Below, in pieces: positions 1 to 8,314 of a stretch of 40,436 bases of DNA. This DNA is from Microvirga vignae (GTDB lineage Bacteria > Pseudomonadota > Alphaproteobacteria > Rhizobiales > Beijerinckiaceae). The stretch lies in NCBI RefSeq assembly GCF_001017175.1, contig NZ_LCYG01000046.1:1-40436 (forward strand), given 5' to 3'. The first letter of the stretch is position 1. Every line of letters begins with the position of its first letter. A program made the position numbers and the translations under genes. The notes under the pieces are model-generated. The model was not told the origin of the DNA, ran no database searches, and saw only the letters and a list, made by a program, of their open reading frames with translations.

Positions 1-810
1 GGACTTGTCACATTAACTGGTATTGAGCGCACTGAGGTAAACTCGGTCACCTGGCGGGCTCACGCAGCAATGCAGGCTGCAGACTTCCACTCCGCCATGG
101 CATTGAGGCGGTGAAGGTGGATAGCAAGGGCAGAGCGGCGGGAGCGGGTCGGAATGAAGAGATTGCGGACGGCCGAGAAAACGCCGACAAAACGCTGGAG
201 CCCTCCGGGTGATCGAAAGCCCTGCATCGCCCGTTCTCGCCGGCGCAAGGGCAGATGCGAATTCTCCGCGCGGTTATTCAGCCCCTTATGCGAGCGATGC
301 TCGATCCTCGGCATGATCTGACGCCGGGCGGCAGCATAGGAGCCCAGTTTGTCGGTGATCATCCGTCGCGGTGGGCAGCCCTGCTTCTTCAACAGACGCT
401 TCAGCAAGCGCTGGGCCGCCTTGGTGTCGCGCCGCGTCTGGACGATCTCATCGAGCCCATATCCATCTTGGTCGACGGCCCGCCAGAGCCAGTGCTGCTG
501 GCCGGCAATGGTGATCACGACCTCATCCAAATGCCAGATGTCGCGCGGGCTTGGCGCCTTGCGTCTGAGGCGGCGGGCGTAAGACGACCCGAACTTCATC
601 ACCCAGCGCCGGAGCGTTTCATAAGAAACGACGATTCCACGCTCGAGCAGCATCTCCTCGACGAGCCGCAAGTTCAGTGGGAAACGAAAATACAACCAGA
701 CGGCATGAGCGATGATCTGAGGCGGAAAGCGGTGGCGTTTATAGCTGACGGGCTTGGTCATGCCAGTCGATCTATACGACCCACTCTCATGCCCGAGTTA
801 ATGTGACACC
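1..810 (-). mobile_element. IS6-family insertion sequence, apparently complete
   Basis: The element is bounded by terminal inverted repeats: a 13-bp core (TGTCACATTAACT) at 6-18 has its exact reverse complement at 796-808, and both ends start with GG when read inward. The only gene inside is the transposase at 60-761. Total length near 810 bp fits the IS6 family. The window begins at the IS edge, so any target-site duplication on the left cannot be checked, and the edge may be a repeat-induced contig break. Confidence 0.85.
60..761 (-). CDS. IS6-family DDE transposase
   Basis: This 233-residue protein catalyses replicative cointegrate transposition of the element that carries it. An N-terminal helix-turn-helix region (about residues 25-55, with LVEEMLLERG and YETLRRWVMKFG) precedes the DDE catalytic core: first Asp in WHLDEVV, second Asp in MITDKLGSY, and Glu in NNRAENSH followed by the RRRERAMQGF segment usual for IS6. 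Length is normal for the family and the frame is intact, so the enzyme is plausibly active. The ATG start lies about 50 bp inside the right-hand inverted repeat. The first ~13 codons recur at 10819-10857, showing a second, truncated relative of the same IS in the window. Confidence 0.93.
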   Translation of the reverse strand: MTKPVSYKRHRFPPQIIAHAVWLYFRFPLNLRLVEEMLLERGIVVSYETLRRWVMKFGSSYARRLRRKAPSPRDIWHLDEVVITIAGQQHWLWRAVDQDGYGLDEIVQTRRDTKAAQRLLKRLLKKQGCPPRRMITDKLGSYAAARRQIMPRIEHRSHKGLNNRAENSHLPLRRRERAMQGFRSPGGLQRFVGVFSAVRNLFIPTRSRRSALAIHLHRLNAMAEWKSAACIAA

Positions 811-1090
811 ACCCACGCCATCCTCCGTCCGTGAACCCAGGGAGCAGTATCTGAAACTCTGAAACAAAGAGTTTGCGACAGAGTCTGCCACCCACTGAGG
901 CCTCCATGTAAGCGAAGATCTCTTGTGCAATCCCCGATAAAGGCCAAAATCTCATGGCGGTGAAGATACATCATTAGCATCAGCTCCCGTGGGACGAGGC
1001 CATGCAACGATTACCAACGTGTCTACCAAATGGATTGTGTTTATCGGGTCTGCTGTTTTGTAGCGGTCTAGCGGGAGGCGGACGGCAACC

Positions 1091-1996
1091 ATGAACCTTC
1101 GGCATCTCGATATCTTTCGATACGCGGTTAAACATGGCACGTTAACCCAGGCGGCGGAACTCCTATCCATTTCTCAGCCCGCAGCCAGCAAGCTCCTGTC
1201 GCAACTCGAGTATATGCTTGGCATAAAGTTATTCGAGCGCAAGCGGCGGCGTCTCGTGCTGACCCGCGAAGGCGAAATGTTCTATGCTGAGCTCGAGCGC
1301 GCGTGGACCGGCTTCGAGCGGCTCAAGCGGGTCGCTCGGGACATTCGCGAGCTGCAATTTGGGCGACTAAACCTTGCGGCGTCGCCGATGTTCGCAGGAT
1401 CGGTGATGCCGCGCGTGGTGGCCCGCTTTTCTGAAGAGCACGAGAACATTGCGATTTCATTCCATGCCCGCAGTTCCGACCGAATTGTGGAATGGGCGAT
1501 CGCGCAGCAGATCGACATAGGCTTCACGAACTCGCCGGTCTCCCATCCGCAGGTAACCTGCCGACTCATAGCCCGGGTCCCAGGTGTCTGCGTGCTACCG
1601 CTCGGGCACAGTCTCGCCAAAGAGGATGTCATCACTCCGCCTCATCTCGCCGACCAACTCTTCGTGTCTGTCGGAAATGCTGAACTGCAACGGCGGATGA
1701 TGTTCAATGAGATATTCGACAGCGCCGGCGTGCCACCCCGCCTTCTACTTGAGGTCCCGATGACGCCCGTGGCCTGCGCAGTTGTCGCGAACGGCGCGGG
1801 CGTCGCCATTGTGGACGAGACGACGGCTCATTGCTTCGCCCAGGGTGGTCTCGTGATCAAACCCTTCCAACCTCATGTTTTCTTCCCCGTCTGGTGCGTG
1901 CGACCGACCGCCCTGCGCGGTTCGGCTCTTACCGATGCATTCGAAGCTGAGGTCGAAGCCGAACTTGCCCGTCACGGCTACCTCTTTCAGGACTAA
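1091..1996 (+). CDS. LysR-family transcriptional regulator
   Basis: A 301-residue LysR-type regulator. The winged helix-turn-helix is at residues 1-60 (TLTQAAELLSISQPAASKLL), followed by a linker helix and a periplasmic-binding-protein-like effector domain from about residue 90 to the end. It resembles the regulators of opine and amino-acid catabolism (OccR/NocR side of the family), but that placement rests on recall rather than alignment. It lies upstream of, and in the same direction as, the ABC importer and the opine-dehydrogenase-type gene, 271 bp before the first permease, so it is the natural candidate regulator. A perfect 12-bp inverted repeat lies in that gap. A GGGAGG sequence precedes the ATG but about 12 bases away, which is long; the start is still supported by the normal LysR N-terminus (MNLRHLDIF). 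Confidence 0.92.
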   Translation: MNLRHLDIFRYAVKHGTLTQAAELLSISQPAASKLLSQLEYMLGIKLFERKRRRLVLTREGEMFYAELERAWTGFERLKRVARDIRELQFGRLNLAASPMFAGSVMPRVVARFSEEHENIAISFHARSSDRIVEWAIAQQIDIGFTNSPVSHPQVTCRLIARVPGVCVLPLGHSLAKEDVITPPHLADQLFVSVGNAELQRRMMFNEIFDSAGVPPRLLLEVPMTPVACAVVANGAGVAIVDETTAHCFAQGGLVIKPFQPHVFFPVWCVRPTALRGSALTDAFEAEVEAELARHGYLFQD

Positions 1997-2048
1997 AAGC
2001 CCATTTAGCACGACGAGCGACCGCTCCGTACCGGCCCGCACACAAGCC

Positions 2049-2077
2049 GCAGTTCATAACCTCCAGTTATGAACTGC
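2049..2077. promoter_or_regulatory. Perfect 12-bp inverted repeat, candidate operator
   Basis: GCAGTTCATAAC at 2049-2060 and its exact reverse complement at 2066-2077 are separated by five bases. It lies between lysR and the importer operon, about 190 bp before the first permease codon. The dyad contains a T-N11-A arrangement of the sort LysR proteins bind. No T-run follows, so a factor-independent terminator is less likely, although a hairpin at the end of the lysR transcript remains an alternative. Confidence 0.55.
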
Positions 2078-2267
2078 GAAAAACAAAAGTATTGATCTGG
2101 ATCAAAGACAACCCATACGCTCAAGCCATCGCCATCAGATTGGTTTGCGGTCTGCTGGTCAATTATCGGGCTGTAAGCCTATGGGTCAGGCGGGGTATGG
2201 CGCGCTTGTATACATACGAAGCAATCAAGATTCAACCTAGTCAGAACTCACTCCACTAGGATAAACG

Positions 2268-3236
2268 ATGAGATTGACAATATACATCGTTCGCCGCCTG
2301 CTCTTTGCTTTTCTCCTGATGGTAGGCGTGAGTCTGATCATCTTCTTCCTGGTCAATGCCGTCGGTGATCCGATCGAGTTGATGATGGCGGAGACACCCG
2401 GCGTCTCCGCCGAGACCATCGAGCGCATGAAAGTGCATTATGGGCTCGATCAGGATCCATTGACCCGATACTTCATCTGGCTCGGCAAGCTCCTTTCCCT
2501 CGATTTCGGAACAAGCATCATCTACAACCAGCCTGTCGGCTCTCTGATTGCGACCTGGGGCTGGCAAACTTTCAAGATCCAAGTGCCCGCGATCCTGATC
2601 GCCCTCGCGATTGCGATCTTCGTTGGCACAACAGCAGCACGGCGCCAGCATTCCCGCACCGACTTCGCGGTCATGAGCGGTGCCCTCCTGGGGCAGTCTC
2701 TGCCGGCTTTCTTTCTCGGGATCCTGTTGATCCTGATCTTCTCCTATACCTTCGACGTCTTGCCCAGCTACGGAGCGTATTCGACCCGTGGTTATCTGTG
2801 GGGCAGTGTTGTTGCCGACGGTCTCTGGCACATGGTTCTGCCCGTTGCCATGCTTGCCTTCTTTAATACGGCCACCCTGACGCTTCTGATGCGCTCCAAC
2901 ATGGTGGATGTGTTGAAGTTGGACTTCATAGCGGCGGCGCGGGCGAGCGGCATCCCGGAGAGGCGTGTGGTCTATCGGCATGCGCTGCGGGTCGCGGTCA
3001 TTCCGGTGCTGACCTACCTCGGCCTGCTTGTGGGGCTGATGCTCGGTACCGCTCCAGTGACCGAGACCGTCTTTACCTGGCCAGGGCTGGGCTATCTCTA
3101 TGTCACAGCAATCCATCAGCTCGATTACCCCATCATCATGGGCGCCAGCATGGTCATCGCCGCGATGCTCATCGCAGCGACGACACTCACCGACATCGCC
3201 TACGTCCTCATCGATCCGCGCATCCGATTGGAGTAA
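2268..3236 (+). CDS. Dpp/Opp-type ABC transporter permease (DppB-like)
   Basis: A 322-residue inner-membrane permease of the peptide/opine/nickel importer family. It begins with the MRLTIYIVRRLLFAFLLMVG segment typical of DppB/OppB proteins and has about six hydrophobic helices. The cytoplasmic coupling (EAA) loop is visible as DFIAAARASGIPERRVVYRH near residues 220-240. It would form the channel with the second permease that follows four bases after its stop. A weak AGGA precedes the ATG by about nine bases. It is the first gene of a tightly packed run (permease, permease, ATPase, ATPase, binding protein). The substrate cannot be read from the permease. Confidence 0.95.
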   Translation: MRLTIYIVRRLLFAFLLMVGVSLIIFFLVNAVGDPIELMMAETPGVSAETIERMKVHYGLDQDPLTRYFIWLGKLLSLDFGTSIIYNQPVGSLIATWGWQTFKIQVPAILIALAIAIFVGTTAARRQHSRTDFAVMSGALLGQSLPAFFLGILLILIFSYTFDVLPSYGAYSTRGYLWGSVVADGLWHMVLPVAMLAFFNTATLTLLMRSNMVDVLKLDFIAAARASGIPERRVVYRHALRVAVIPVLTYLGLLVGLMLGTAPVTETVFTWPGLGYLYVTAIHQLDYPIIMGASMVIAAMLIAATTLTDIAYVLIDPRIRLE

Positions 3237-3240
3237 GTCC

Positions 3241-4197
3241 TTGTCTGACTCGTCTTCATTAAATGCGTCAGTCCTTCCAGATGACGCCGCAGTGCTCGCC
3301 CGGCACAAGCCTAAGGGGATTTGGCGACAGGGCTGCGAGCGTTTCCTCCACAGCCGCACCGGGATGCTGGGCCTTGTTCTGGTGGCTCTCGTCGTCGCTG
3401 TTGCCGTCTTTGGCCCATTCCTCGCGCCGTTTGATCCGCACGATCAATCCGCCATGCTCGATCCGGGAGCCAAGGCGCCTCCGAGTTGGGTCCATCCTTT
3501 GGGTACCGACCGGATGGCCTACGATGTGGCAAGCCGGGTCATCTACGGCGCGCCCACGGCTCTCATCGTTGGCCTCGGGGCCATGTCGATCGCAGCCTTC
3601 GTAGGCGTTGTCGTCGGGGGCATCGCCGGTTACCGCGGTGGCCTCACCGACGAGATCATCATGCGGGCCACGGACTTCTTCCTCGTCATTCCGGTCTTCG
3701 TCGTGATCCTCGCCGTCGTGAGACTGCTCTCCAGCATGGTGGTCAATACGCCTCTCGAGAGTATCCCTTATCTCAATCTTGGCACGATCATCGTCCTGAT
3801 CGGCATCTTTGGCTGGGCTCCGATCGCACGGATGACCCGCGCCGAATTCCTGCGCCTGAAGAACCAGGAGTTTATCGAGGCTGCGCGCTGCATTGGCGCA
3901 ACGACGGGCGATATTCTGTTCCGACACATCCTGCCGAACGCCCTGCCATCACTCATCGTCATGGTCGCTCTCGGAATCGGCGGGGCTATCCTGTCGGAGG
4001 CCATGATCGGTTTCCTCGGTTTCGGCGACCCGAAGGCGGTGAGTTGGGGACAGCTTCTGTTCTTCAACTACGAGTCACTCAAGGTGGCGCCATGGGCCTC
4101 GCTTGCCCCGGGAGCCGCGATTTTCGTGACAGTTCTCGGATTCAATCTCCTCGCCGATGGGCTCTCGGATGCCTTCAATCCACGTAGCGGAAGGTGA
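3241..4197 (+). CDS. Dpp/Opp-type ABC transporter permease (DppC-like)
   Basis: The second inner-membrane permease, 318 residues. I place the start at the TTG at 3241 because GGAG at 3230-3233 sits seven bases upstream, overlapping the end of the previous gene; longer upstream starts would run through that gene in another frame and give an unnatural serine-rich N-terminus. The N-terminal cytoplasmic segment leads to a first membrane helix (GLVLVALVVAVAVFGPF) and the DppC hallmark HPLGTDRMAYDVASRVIYGA. The coupling loop is EFIEAARCIGATTGDILFRH. Translation is probably coupled to the first permease. Confidence 0.94.
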   Translation: MSDSSSLNASVLPDDAAVLARHKPKGIWRQGCERFLHSRTGMLGLVLVALVVAVAVFGPFLAPFDPHDQSAMLDPGAKAPPSWVHPLGTDRMAYDVASRVIYGAPTALIVGLGAMSIAAFVGVVVGGIAGYRGGLTDEIIMRATDFFLVIPVFVVILAVVRLLSSMVVNTPLESIPYLNLGTIIVLIGIFGWAPIARMTRAEFLRLKNQEFIEAARCIGATTGDILFRHILPNALPSLIVMVALGIGGAILSEAMIGFLGFGDPKAVSWGQLLFFNYESLKVAPWASLAPGAAIFVTVLGFNLLADGLSDAFNPRSGR

Positions 4198-4201
4198 TCC
4201 G

Positions 4202-5347
4202 ATGCACCAGGCCAATATCTCTCGTCCGATTACCGATCCACTCACGACATCCCCTTCGTCGATCGCCTCCGCGGGGCTCAGCCGTGCTCCCCTGTCCACC
4301 GGCGAGCGAGCCCAGGTCGGCGGCTTGGTTTCAGCCGGTGAGGCCACAGAGCCGCTCGTGCACGTGGATAACTTGCGCATTCATTTCCCTCCTCGGAGAG
4401 CTCCCATCCGAGTCGTGGAAGGCGTCAGCTACTCGGTTGCTCGAGGGGAAACTCTCGGCATCGTCGGTGAGTCCGGCAGCGGAAAGACGCTGTCCAGCCT
4501 TGCAATCCTGCGCCTCCTTCCGCGCCCCGCCCAGATTGCCGGAGGACGCATTGTCTTCGAGGGCGAGGATCTCGCCGCGAAGTCCGACGAGGAAATGCGG
4601 CGACTGCGCGGCAAGCGCATCGCCATGGTTTTCCAGAACCCCGGCTTCTCTCTCCATCCACTCATGACGATTGGTGCACAACTCAGCGAGATTCTCGCCG
4701 TTCATGAGAGGCTCGCCCGAAAGGATGCCGACGCACGGGTTGAAGAATTGCTTCGTCTCGTCGGTATCAGCGACCCTGGAGCCCGGATCAGACAGTACCC
4801 GCATGAGCTCAGTGGCGGCATGAAGCAGCGGGTCTGTATTGCCCGCGCTCTCCTGTGCAATCCAAGCCTCGTACTTGCCGACGAGCCGACGACCAGCCTG
4901 GATGTCACTATCCAGGCTCAGATCCTCGAACTGTTCGAGGAACTGAAGGCACGCTTCCGCATGTCGATGATCTTCGTGACCCATGACATGGGCGTCGTGG
5001 CTCGGATCGCGGACCGGATCGCCGTCATGTATGCAGGGCAGATCTGCGAGACGGCTGACGCATCAACAATATTCTCTGATCCACAGCACCCGTATACTCG
5101 CGCGCTTCTCGGCAGCACACCGCGGGTCGATCAACGTTCAACACGCGCGAGTGGCTTCCGGCTCCCGACGATCGGAGGATCTGGACCGACGATCATGCAG
5201 CAAGGCGATGGGTGCCGTTTTGCGACCCGCTGTCCGGAGGCCGGTCCCGAATGCGCCCGGCTTGCGCCCCTGCCACTCGCCGTTGGACCGAGGCACATTG
5301 TTCATTGCTTGAAGCGCGGTAGCGCAGGGGAGGCGAACCATGCTTGA
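4202..5347 (+). CDS. ABC transporter ATP-binding protein (DppD-like)
   Basis: A 381-residue ATPase of the importer. Visible motifs are Walker A GESGSGKT (near residue 88), ABC signature LSGGMKQR, Walker B LVLADEPT and the H-loop in FVTHDMG. The C-terminal extension holds the conserved cysteines of the oligopeptide/dipeptide ATPase family (CRFATRCP, EC, HC), the region known in relatives to bind an iron-sulphur cluster. The start at 4202 is favoured by GGAAGG seven bases upstream; an upstream in-frame ATG at 4157 would overlap the permease by 41 bases. The roughly 50-residue N-terminal extension before the first ABC strand is longer than usual. Its stop overlaps the next gene by 8 bases. Confidence 0.95.
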   Translation: MHQANISRPITDPLTTSPSSIASAGLSRAPLSTGERAQVGGLVSAGEATEPLVHVDNLRIHFPPRRAPIRVVEGVSYSVARGETLGIVGESGSGKTLSSLAILRLLPRPAQIAGGRIVFEGEDLAAKSDEEMRRLRGKRIAMVFQNPGFSLHPLMTIGAQLSEILAVHERLARKDADARVEELLRLVGISDPGARIRQYPHELSGGMKQRVCIARALLCNPSLVLADEPTTSLDVTIQAQILELFEELKARFRMSMIFVTHDMGVVARIADRIAVMYAGQICETADASTIFSDPQHPYTRALLGSTPRVDQRSTRASGFRLPTIGGSGPTIMQQGDGCRFATRCPEAGPECARLAPLPLAVGPRHIVHCLKRGSAGEANHA

Positions 5348-6353
5348 GCCGGTGCGAAGCGCGGCTGCGTCCGATCCCTTGCTCACTGTCCGCAATCTCT
5401 CAAAGAGCTACCCGGTCACTCGTTCAGGTCTTCTGCGCAAGAAAATCGTCGGAACGATTGACGCGGTAAAGGAAGTCAGTTTTTCGGTCCATGCCGGAGA
5501 GACGTTGAGCATTGTGGGCGAGAGCGGCTGCGGCAAGACGACGACGGCCCGCTCCATTCTCAACCTCGTCGCGCCGACCTCGGGCGAGATCCAGTATCAA
5601 GGCCGTGACGTCGTCAAGACCTTTGCGACCGGCGGGCGAGAGGACGCTTTGGCTTTGCGGCGGCAGATGCAATACGTCTTCCAGGATCCGTATCTGTCAC
5701 TTAACCCGCGCTGGAGCGTACGACAGATCCTGAGGGAGCCGTTGCGGATACACCGGCGAGGCGAGCCCGCGACCTGGGATGACCAAATCGAGCACCTTCT
5801 TGCCCGCGTTGGTCTGCCGGCGAGCTATGCGGATCGATATCCGCATGAATTCTCAGGTGGACAGAGGCAGCGCATCGGTATTGCTCGCGCACTTGCAGTC
5901 GAGCCTCGCTTGTTGATCTGCGACGAGCCGGTCTCGTCCCTCGACGTTTCGGTCCGTGCTCAGATTCTCAACCTCCTCGCCGATCTACAGGACGATCTCG
6001 GGCTGTCTTACCTTTACATTTCCCACGACCTCGGCTCGGTCCGATTCCTGAGCCGGCGAGTGGCGGTGATGTATCTCGGCACGATTGTCGAAATCGGTGA
6101 CGTCGATGCGATCTTTGACCGGCCGCGTCATCACTATACCGCAGCGCTCCTCTCGGCGATCCCGGTGCCCGACCCAACGCGGGTCGCCACCGCTAAGGGC
6201 GTGCGCGGCGAGGCGCCGTCTGTCACCGAACGCCCGCGAGGATGCCCCTTCCATACGCGCTGCCCCGCGGCGCTGCCTGTGTGTCGGGATGAAATGCCGG
6301 CCCTCGTGCCGAGCGATCCCGACCACAAGCTTGCCTGCCACAATCCACGATGA
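5340..6353 (+). CDS. ABC transporter ATP-binding protein (DppF-like)
   Basis: The second ATPase of the importer, 337 residues. Motifs are Walker A GESGCGKTT, Q-loop FQDPYLSLNPR (typical of DppF/OppF), signature SGGQRQRIGIARAL, Walker B LLICDEP and the H-loop in ISHDLG. The C-terminal cysteine set (CPFHTRCP, C, C) matches the family's oligopeptide domain. It starts inside the end of the preceding ATPase gene (8-base overlap), implying coupled translation and a heterodimeric ATPase pair. The stop is followed by 124 bases before the binding-protein gene. Confidence 0.95.
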   Translation: MLEPVRSAAASDPLLTVRNLSKSYPVTRSGLLRKKIVGTIDAVKEVSFSVHAGETLSIVGESGCGKTTTARSILNLVAPTSGEIQYQGRDVVKTFATGGREDALALRRQMQYVFQDPYLSLNPRWSVRQILREPLRIHRRGEPATWDDQIEHLLARVGLPASYADRYPHEFSGGQRQRIGIARALAVEPRLLICDEPVSSLDVSVRAQILNLLADLQDDLGLSYLYISHDLGSVRFLSRRVAVMYLGTIVEIGDVDAIFDRPRHHYTAALLSAIPVPDPTRVATAKGVRGEAPSVTERPRGCPFHTRCPAALPVCRDEMPALVPSDPDHKLACHNPR

Positions 6354-6477
6354 GGTCTACTGCCGGTGAACCGGCCAGCGAAGAGGAGCGTCCGAAACTC
6401 ACATCCTTCGTCTATCGCGCTCTCATGGTAAGGCGCAGCATTCACATAAACTTACAAATGCACAGAGGAGAACAAAA

Positions 6478-8226
6478 ATGGGTGGGAATACAACGACTCG
6501 ACGCAATCTGCTCAAACTTGGCGGAGCGGGCCTCGCCGCAGGCGCCATGCCAACAGTGTTCACACAGTCGGCATTGGCAAAGGAGCCGTTTTTCAAGATT
6601 TATCTGACCATCTTCAACAACGTTCAATCCCGAATGATCTGGACGGACCTGATCGGCAAGCAGATCGCGAAGCTTGGGATTGAGGTTGTGACGAGCTTCC
6701 ATCCACCTTCCGCCATCATCGCCCGTCGATCGAGCGACAAGGGCAAGACTTTCGTCGACGGCGGATGGGACATGTATTCGGAGCGCATCTATTACAGCGG
6801 CCTCACCCCGCTACCGGAAGTGCTTTTTCACAGCCGAGCGGAGCCGCCGAACGGGCAGAACTATTACCGAATCAACGACCCGGTGATCGACGCAGCGATT
6901 GAGCGCCACTCGCGTGCCGTGGACCCGAAAGAGCGGCAACAGGCGATCAGGGACTTTCAGAAGCGCTGGTATGAGACCGAGCCGCTCCTGATGGTCTTTT
7001 ATCCCGAGGATGTGATCATCACGAACCCGAAGCTGAAGGGTTTCGACTCGACGACGTATAATCCTGTGTTCTTTCCCCGTCCGGAAAACTGGACGATCGA
7101 AGGTGCCACCGGCGATGTGAGCGCCGCCTTCGCATCCTGGCAGCCGCCGAGCACCCTCGTCCCCATGTATTCGACCGGGTACAACGAGGCGAATATCTTT
7201 GGGCCTGCCTATAACGGACTGTTCGAATATGAAAGCTGGCAGACAAAGAAGGTCGTGCCCGCCTTGGCAGAGTCTTATACCCGCTCTGACGACGGGAAAC
7301 ATTGGGTCATCACTCTGCGCAAAGGTGTAAAGTGGCACAGTGGGGAGGAGTTCACGGCCGAGGACGTGAAGTTCACCTGGGACCGGGTGCTGGATCCTGC
7401 ATACGGCAGCCTGTACCAATCGCCCCTGAAGACCGCGCTTGGCGGACCCGACGCCTATAAGGTTACGGGCCCCCATGAGATCACAGTCGATCTTCCGGAA
7501 TATTCCCTGCTGTTTGAGGAGTTCGTCCTGCCGGTGATCGCCATGATGCCGGCTCATGCCTACCGCAACATCAAGCCGGAGCAGATGCGTGGCCACACGA
7601 TCAGCACCTGGCTGGGAACGTTTCCTGTCGAGACGTCGAACGGCAAGGTCTTCGAGGCCAAAGGTGCCGTCGGCACTGGACCGTGGATCCCGCAGGGGTT
7701 CGATCCGGCGCGCAAAGCCTACAAGTACATCAAGAACGAGAACTACTGGAAGAAAACACCCGGTAACGTGACGACCTTCTACGTCGTCAACATTCAGGGC
7801 GCAGATGCCGTCCTCAGCGCTCTCAAGGCCGGCGAGATCGATGCTCACGACCCCATGTATGACGTGGGTGGTTTGGTCAATACCATTGATCCTTCATGGG
7901 GCAAGGTAAACCGCTTCGACTCGTTCAAGTGGCAGCAAATGTGCCTAAACATGGCTCACCCGGTCTTCGGGACCGGCGTCGACACACCGCTCGGCCGGAA
8001 GGATCCCAGCCGCGCGGCTGAAGCCGCGGCATATGTCCGAAAAGCGATGAGTCACGCGATCCCACGAGAGCAGATTATCAAGAATGTCGTCAGCGGCGAC
8101 GGCAAGCCAGGAACAGTCCCGATCCCCTTCACGGCAGCCGAGTACGCTCACGATCTGCTGAAGCCCATCGCCTACGACATGGATCTGGCGCGCAAGTACA
8201 TGGAAAAGGCCGGCTACGTCTACTGA
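6478..8226 (+). CDS. ABC transporter substrate-binding protein, family 5, apparently circularly permuted
   Basis: A 582-residue periplasmic binding protein with a Tat signal (TTRRNLLKLGG, cleavage probably near residue 34) and an AGGAGA ribosome site. The order of parts is abnormal. Residues about 38-205 look like the C-terminal half of family 5 proteins: a strand-helix unit ending IAKLGIEV, then GWDMY, LFHS, NYYRINDPVIDAAIE, and LLMVFYPEDVIITNPKLKGF. Only then, at about 211-300, comes what is normally the mature N-terminus and first lobe: YNGLFEYE, VVPALAESYTRSDDGKHW, LRKGVKWHSGEEFTAEDVKF. The protein stops at DLARKYMEKAGYVY, where ordinary members continue into the part found here at the N-terminus. 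Total length is normal, so this is rearrangement rather than duplication. It probably delivers substrate to the four preceding subunits. Confidence 0.9.
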   Translation: MGGNTTTRRNLLKLGGAGLAAGAMPTVFTQSALAKEPFFKIYLTIFNNVQSRMIWTDLIGKQIAKLGIEVVTSFHPPSAIIARRSSDKGKTFVDGGWDMYSERIYYSGLTPLPEVLFHSRAEPPNGQNYYRINDPVIDAAIERHSRAVDPKERQQAIRDFQKRWYETEPLLMVFYPEDVIITNPKLKGFDSTTYNPVFFPRPENWTIEGATGDVSAAFASWQPPSTLVPMYSTGYNEANIFGPAYNGLFEYESWQTKKVVPALAESYTRSDDGKHWVITLRKGVKWHSGEEFTAEDVKFTWDRVLDPAYGSLYQSPLKTALGGPDAYKVTGPHEITVDLPEYSLLFEEFVLPVIAMMPAHAYRNIKPEQMRGHTISTWLGTFPVETSNGKVFEAKGAVGTGPWIPQGFDPARKAYKYIKNENYWKKTPGNVTTFYVVNIQGADAVLSALKAGEIDAHDPMYDVGGLVNTIDPSWGKVNRFDSFKWQQMCLNMAHPVFGTGVDTPLGRKDPSRAAEAAAYVRKAMSHAIPREQIIKNVVSGDGKPGTVPIPFTAAEYAHDLLKPIAYDMDLARKYMEKAGYVY

Positions 8227-8258
8227 CGGGCCCCGTTTGCATCCTGTGATCATCCAAG

Positions 8259-8278
8259 CGGGCCGCAGCTGTGGCCCG
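8259..8278 (+). promoter_or_regulatory. Intergenic hairpin between binding-protein and opine-dehydrogenase genes
   Basis: CGGGCC (8259-8264) and GGCCCG (8273-8278) form a perfect six-base-pair stem with an eight-base loop, 33 bases after the binding-protein stop. An upstream ACGGGCC at about 8226-8232 could pair with the same right arm, giving two mutually exclusive folds. A T-run follows only about 18 bases later, so this is not a canonical terminator. It could protect the upstream message or reduce read-through into the enzyme genes. Confidence 0.4.
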
Positions 8279-8314
8279 TTATCCCTCCCACTCGCCTTTT
8301 TAAGGACTGAAATC

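Noticed and set aside
854..874. Seven-base-pair inverted repeat AAACTCT/AGAGTTT between the IS6 and lysR
   Set aside because: Short, no associated T-run and not near either gene start; compatible with chance.
2256..3359. Long minus-strand open frame (367 codons) opposite the first permease
   Set aside because: The plus-strand permease has a clear family match; the minus product is low-complexity Asp/His/Gly-rich, as expected for an antisense frame in G+C-rich DNA.
6811..7848. 345-codon minus-strand frame opposite the binding-protein gene
   Set aside because: Antisense shadow without motifs; the plus strand encodes a recognisable Tat-exported protein.
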